A DNA stretch of 30,018 bases, from assembly GCA_000697055.1 (NCBI GenBank), contig JNDT01001122.1:1-30018 (forward strand). The letters are read 5' to 3'. The stretch comes from Saksenaea vasiformis B4078. Taxonomy: Eukaryota > Mucoromycota > Mucoromycetes > Mucorales > Saksenaeaceae. Both the position numbers and the translations under genes were made by a program. The notes below the pieces were generated by a model. It did no database searches, was not told the origin of the DNA, and worked only from the letters and a program-made list of their open reading frames with translations. Shown one piece after another: positions 28,074 to 30,018 of the stretch. How positions within the stretch are numbered: position 1 is the stretch's first letter; every line of letters starts with the position of its first letter.

Positions 28074-29613
28074 CAGATTCAACCGACGAAACTTTGCGTT
28101 CGGTCAAATATTCTATTTCCATGACTCAGCAGTATTACCCCGCATTTTCCGCTTTGTCGTCTTTGTTGACGAACCATGAGTACAGCGTCGATTATGAAGG
28201 TGGGCGAACCATGCTTCTGTTTCTGCATAAACAGTTTTCTTTGAATTTAAAAATGATTGCTTGTCTTAATCGAGCGAAAGTTCCTGTTAACAAAGATATT
28301 TACCTTGAAACTGATCCTCCGTTCCACAAATGGACAGACAACAGTCTCTGTCAATGATCAATAGTAAGCAGGATACTAACCTTAACCAAAACTGGGTTCA
28401 TGATACTTTCACACGACTATCGGAACTTTGGCGGGATGGGCTAACAGTTCTCCATGAGGTCAACGTTTGGCAATATTGCAGGCGGAAACAGGGGTAACAG
28501 GTATGGTAGATAACTCTCGGTTAAGTACCTGGGTACGAATCCATGCTGGGTACTGTAGATCGACATAGCTAGCGAATAGCATCCTAGATCATGGTTAGTG
28601 ACGCGCACAATTAGATGCTGCGCCGCGAACTGGGTGGCCAGCAGGAAAACTTCTTGTGATGATTGAACCGAGACGGATGGAATGAGGTGAAACGAAGCGG
28701 TGGGATAGCTTCAGGGGTTCTCAGCAAGTAGAGCAGTTGGATTTACATGGCATTTGTAGAGTAGACCCATACGTTTCAAGGATGAATCAAGTAAAGATAC
28801 TTCTTTCCTTGAAAGTGTCCCATCACATTAGAACTCAACAAGATGTTGTTGGCTTGCTCGTCTATTGCGAAACGCAGGACAAGCTTGCTTTCACAAACAG
28901 CGAAATTTACGGAATGAAATTGGTGTACTTCCCATTTCTATATCCATGGCATCCTGTTCTTGTGAAACATCCTCGTGTCAAACTGACAGGTGTTATATCG
29001 CCTTTTCCCTGGAGATCGCAACGCACCATAAAATGAGACGGATAAGGGCGTCCCCTATTTGTAAAGCTCACTCATTCCTTCGCGAAAGTAGCTGTATGAT
29101 CAACACAGATATATCTCGGTACTCTGTCGAACATCAGTATGCAGTTCGGAGGAACGCACGTGCTGGACCATCTGCATTTTTTTCTTTTTTTTTTTTTTAT
29201 GTGCATGACCTTCGTCCCAGATCACTCTCGGCTATGGTGTAATCCATGGTCATCATTCTATTTACCAGCCATGAATGATTTTTAGACAGCATGAATAGAT
29301 TACGCGCCAACAGCGATTCGAAGTCCTCGCAAAACAAAAGACTGCTGCTTCGTGAGTATATCTACAGCATAATGCCCAACTTATTTAGAGTAGTATAGAA
29401 ACAATGCAATAAATAGTGTATATGAACTGCAGGATGGCATCCAGGAATAAGTGAATTAGTCACTGTTGAATATGATTTACTCATCCATTTCTCTGCGTAT
29501 TATCTCTTTCCCAATTTATATTCTTTGCCTATCCCAATCCTTTCTGTCTCCTTTCCCTAAACAGCCAAATCTGCACTGACAACATTGAAAAATTTGGCAG
29601 CGGGAATTATACG
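28074..29613. other. Mostly unassigned DNA with two plus-strand open frames
   Basis: Plus-strand frames at 28122-28357 (MTQQYYPAFSALSSLLTNHE..., 78 aa) and 28737-29036 (..., VVGLLVYCETQDKLAFTNSE, FYPWHPVLVKHP-like) are longer than their surroundings. They match no family I know and show no clear splice link. A T-run lies at 29178-29199. The rest, including 28360-28730 and 29040-29600, holds nothing I recognise. Confidence 0.25.
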
Positions 29614-29640
29614 GACACGACACCTCCCAAGTGTCGTGTC
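29614..29640. repeat. Perfect 10-bp inverted repeat (hairpin) with 7-nt loop
   Basis: GACACGACAC (29614-29623), loop CTCCCAA, then GTGTCGTGTC (29631-29640) are exact reverse complements. The right arm is also the start of the adjacent 18-nt tandem repeat, so the left arm could pair with more than one unit. Confidence 0.85.
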
Positions 29641-29682
29641 GTGCACAAGTGTCGTGTCGTGTGCAAGCGTTGTGTTGTGTAC
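29629..29682. repeat. 18-nt tandem repeat, 3 units
   Basis: Units AAGTGTCGTGTCGTGCAC, AAGTGTCGTGTCGTGTGC and AAGCGTTGTGTTGTGTAC, each 18 nt, are directly adjacent. The third has C-to-T drift. Minus-strand translation gives a Cys/Thr/Arg/His/Asp repeat, but it has no supporting gene context. Confidence 0.9.
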
Positions 29683-29779
29683 AGGCTACAAGTGTGCCTG
29701 AAAGTTTCCAACTCAGAGTGTGCATCTTTATCTTCATCTTTACTTAAAAATGAATCAACTCATTGGTCTCAAGTACTAG

Positions 29780-30018
29780 TCGACTAACGATCTCAGAGCT
29801 GCGGTCAGAGATATCGCTCGGGAAGTGCCTTTCGGAATTTCGACAAAGAACAGCAATAAGCGTTCATTGACCCTTCAATGCGTTGCAGGTGGAGATTACT
29901 GTAACAACCACGACCTTACATTGGATACCCGTAAACGTGCGCGCACCACTTTTCGAAGAGAATGTCCCTGGTCTCTTAAAGCATACCATTACGCCAACGA
30001 TAATGACATGTGGACGAT
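29780..30018 (+). CDS. FAR1-type DNA-binding domain, N-terminal part (runs off the window)
   Basis: The frame is open after TAG 29777-29779 to the window end. It reads DLRAAVRDIAREVPFGISTK, then SNKRSLTLQCVAGGDYCNNH, RKRARTTFRRECPWSLKAYH, and NDNDMW. The spacing of SLTLQC, the basic R/K stretch, the second Cys (ECPWSLKA) and a following Trp fits the FAR1/WRKY-GCM zinc domain found in MULE transposases and proteins derived from them. An ACTAAC...CTCAG acceptor-like site at 29785-29796 suggests that an exon starts at 29797. The start codon and all of the C-terminus are not visible, so domesticated factor and transposon cannot be separated. Confidence 0.6.

Noticed and set aside
1..30018. CRISPR arrays, rRNA and tRNA genes
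   Set aside because: No regularly spaced direct repeats with spacers and no cloverleaf or rRNA core sequence were noticed on reading; a covariance-model scan was not possible.

Overview
The window looks like nuclear DNA of an early-diverging fungus, most likely a mucoromycete. The support is many short introns (about 40-75 nt, nearly all GT-AG with CTAAC-like branch sites), tightly packed genes on both strands, and a gene set in which animal-like proteins (BRE/BRCC45, ClpX with a ClpP-docking loop) sit beside typical fungal ones. The organism call is inference; no rRNA or marker gene is present.

Layout: 1-348 is the tail of a non-LTR retrotransposon ORF. 963-3689 (+) encodes Gpi1/PIG-Q in 13 exons. 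4042-5696 (-) is an APP1-type phosphatidate phosphatase. 6058-7190 (-) is a kinesin-14-like tail and coiled coil that stops exactly where the motor should begin. 7826-8427 (-) is Nhp2, divergent over 136 bp from 8564-9675 (+), a Csm3/Swi3/TIPIN fork-protection factor. 9757-12151 (-) is mitochondrial ClpX. 12847-13634 (+) is urease accessory protein UreF. 13980-14207 (-) is an unknown 75-aa protein. 14675-15982 (-) is a BRE/BRCC45-like protein. 23278-24712 (+) is an omega/xi-class glutathione transferase. 25407-26572 (-) is a cyclase-family protein, divergent from 26830-27336 (+), a 168-aa membrane protein. 27461-29500 holds unassigned open frames. 29614-29682 is a hairpin plus an 18-nt tandem repeat. 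A FAR1-type DNA-binding domain runs off the right edge.

The unusual part is 16-23.2 kb. It looks gene-poor, but contains two directly repeated, diverged blocks about 4.0 kb apart (about 17.04-19.2 kb and 21.05-23.2 kb). Each carries, on the minus strand, a DUF202 membrane-protein gene (intact in the right block, frameshifted in the left), a tiny two-exon gene for a 31-aa protein that is mostly one CCHC zinc knuckle (apparently intact in both, with silent changes between the copies and a conserved TATA box, splice sites and stop position), and a third short hydrophobic ORF (better preserved in the left block). The knuckle gene is too short for ordinary ORF finding and is the best candidate here for something undescribed.

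Most remaining genes are housekeeping loci without an obvious shared pathway. Exon coordinates were worked out by eye from splice motifs, reading-frame continuity and family resemblance, not from transcripts.
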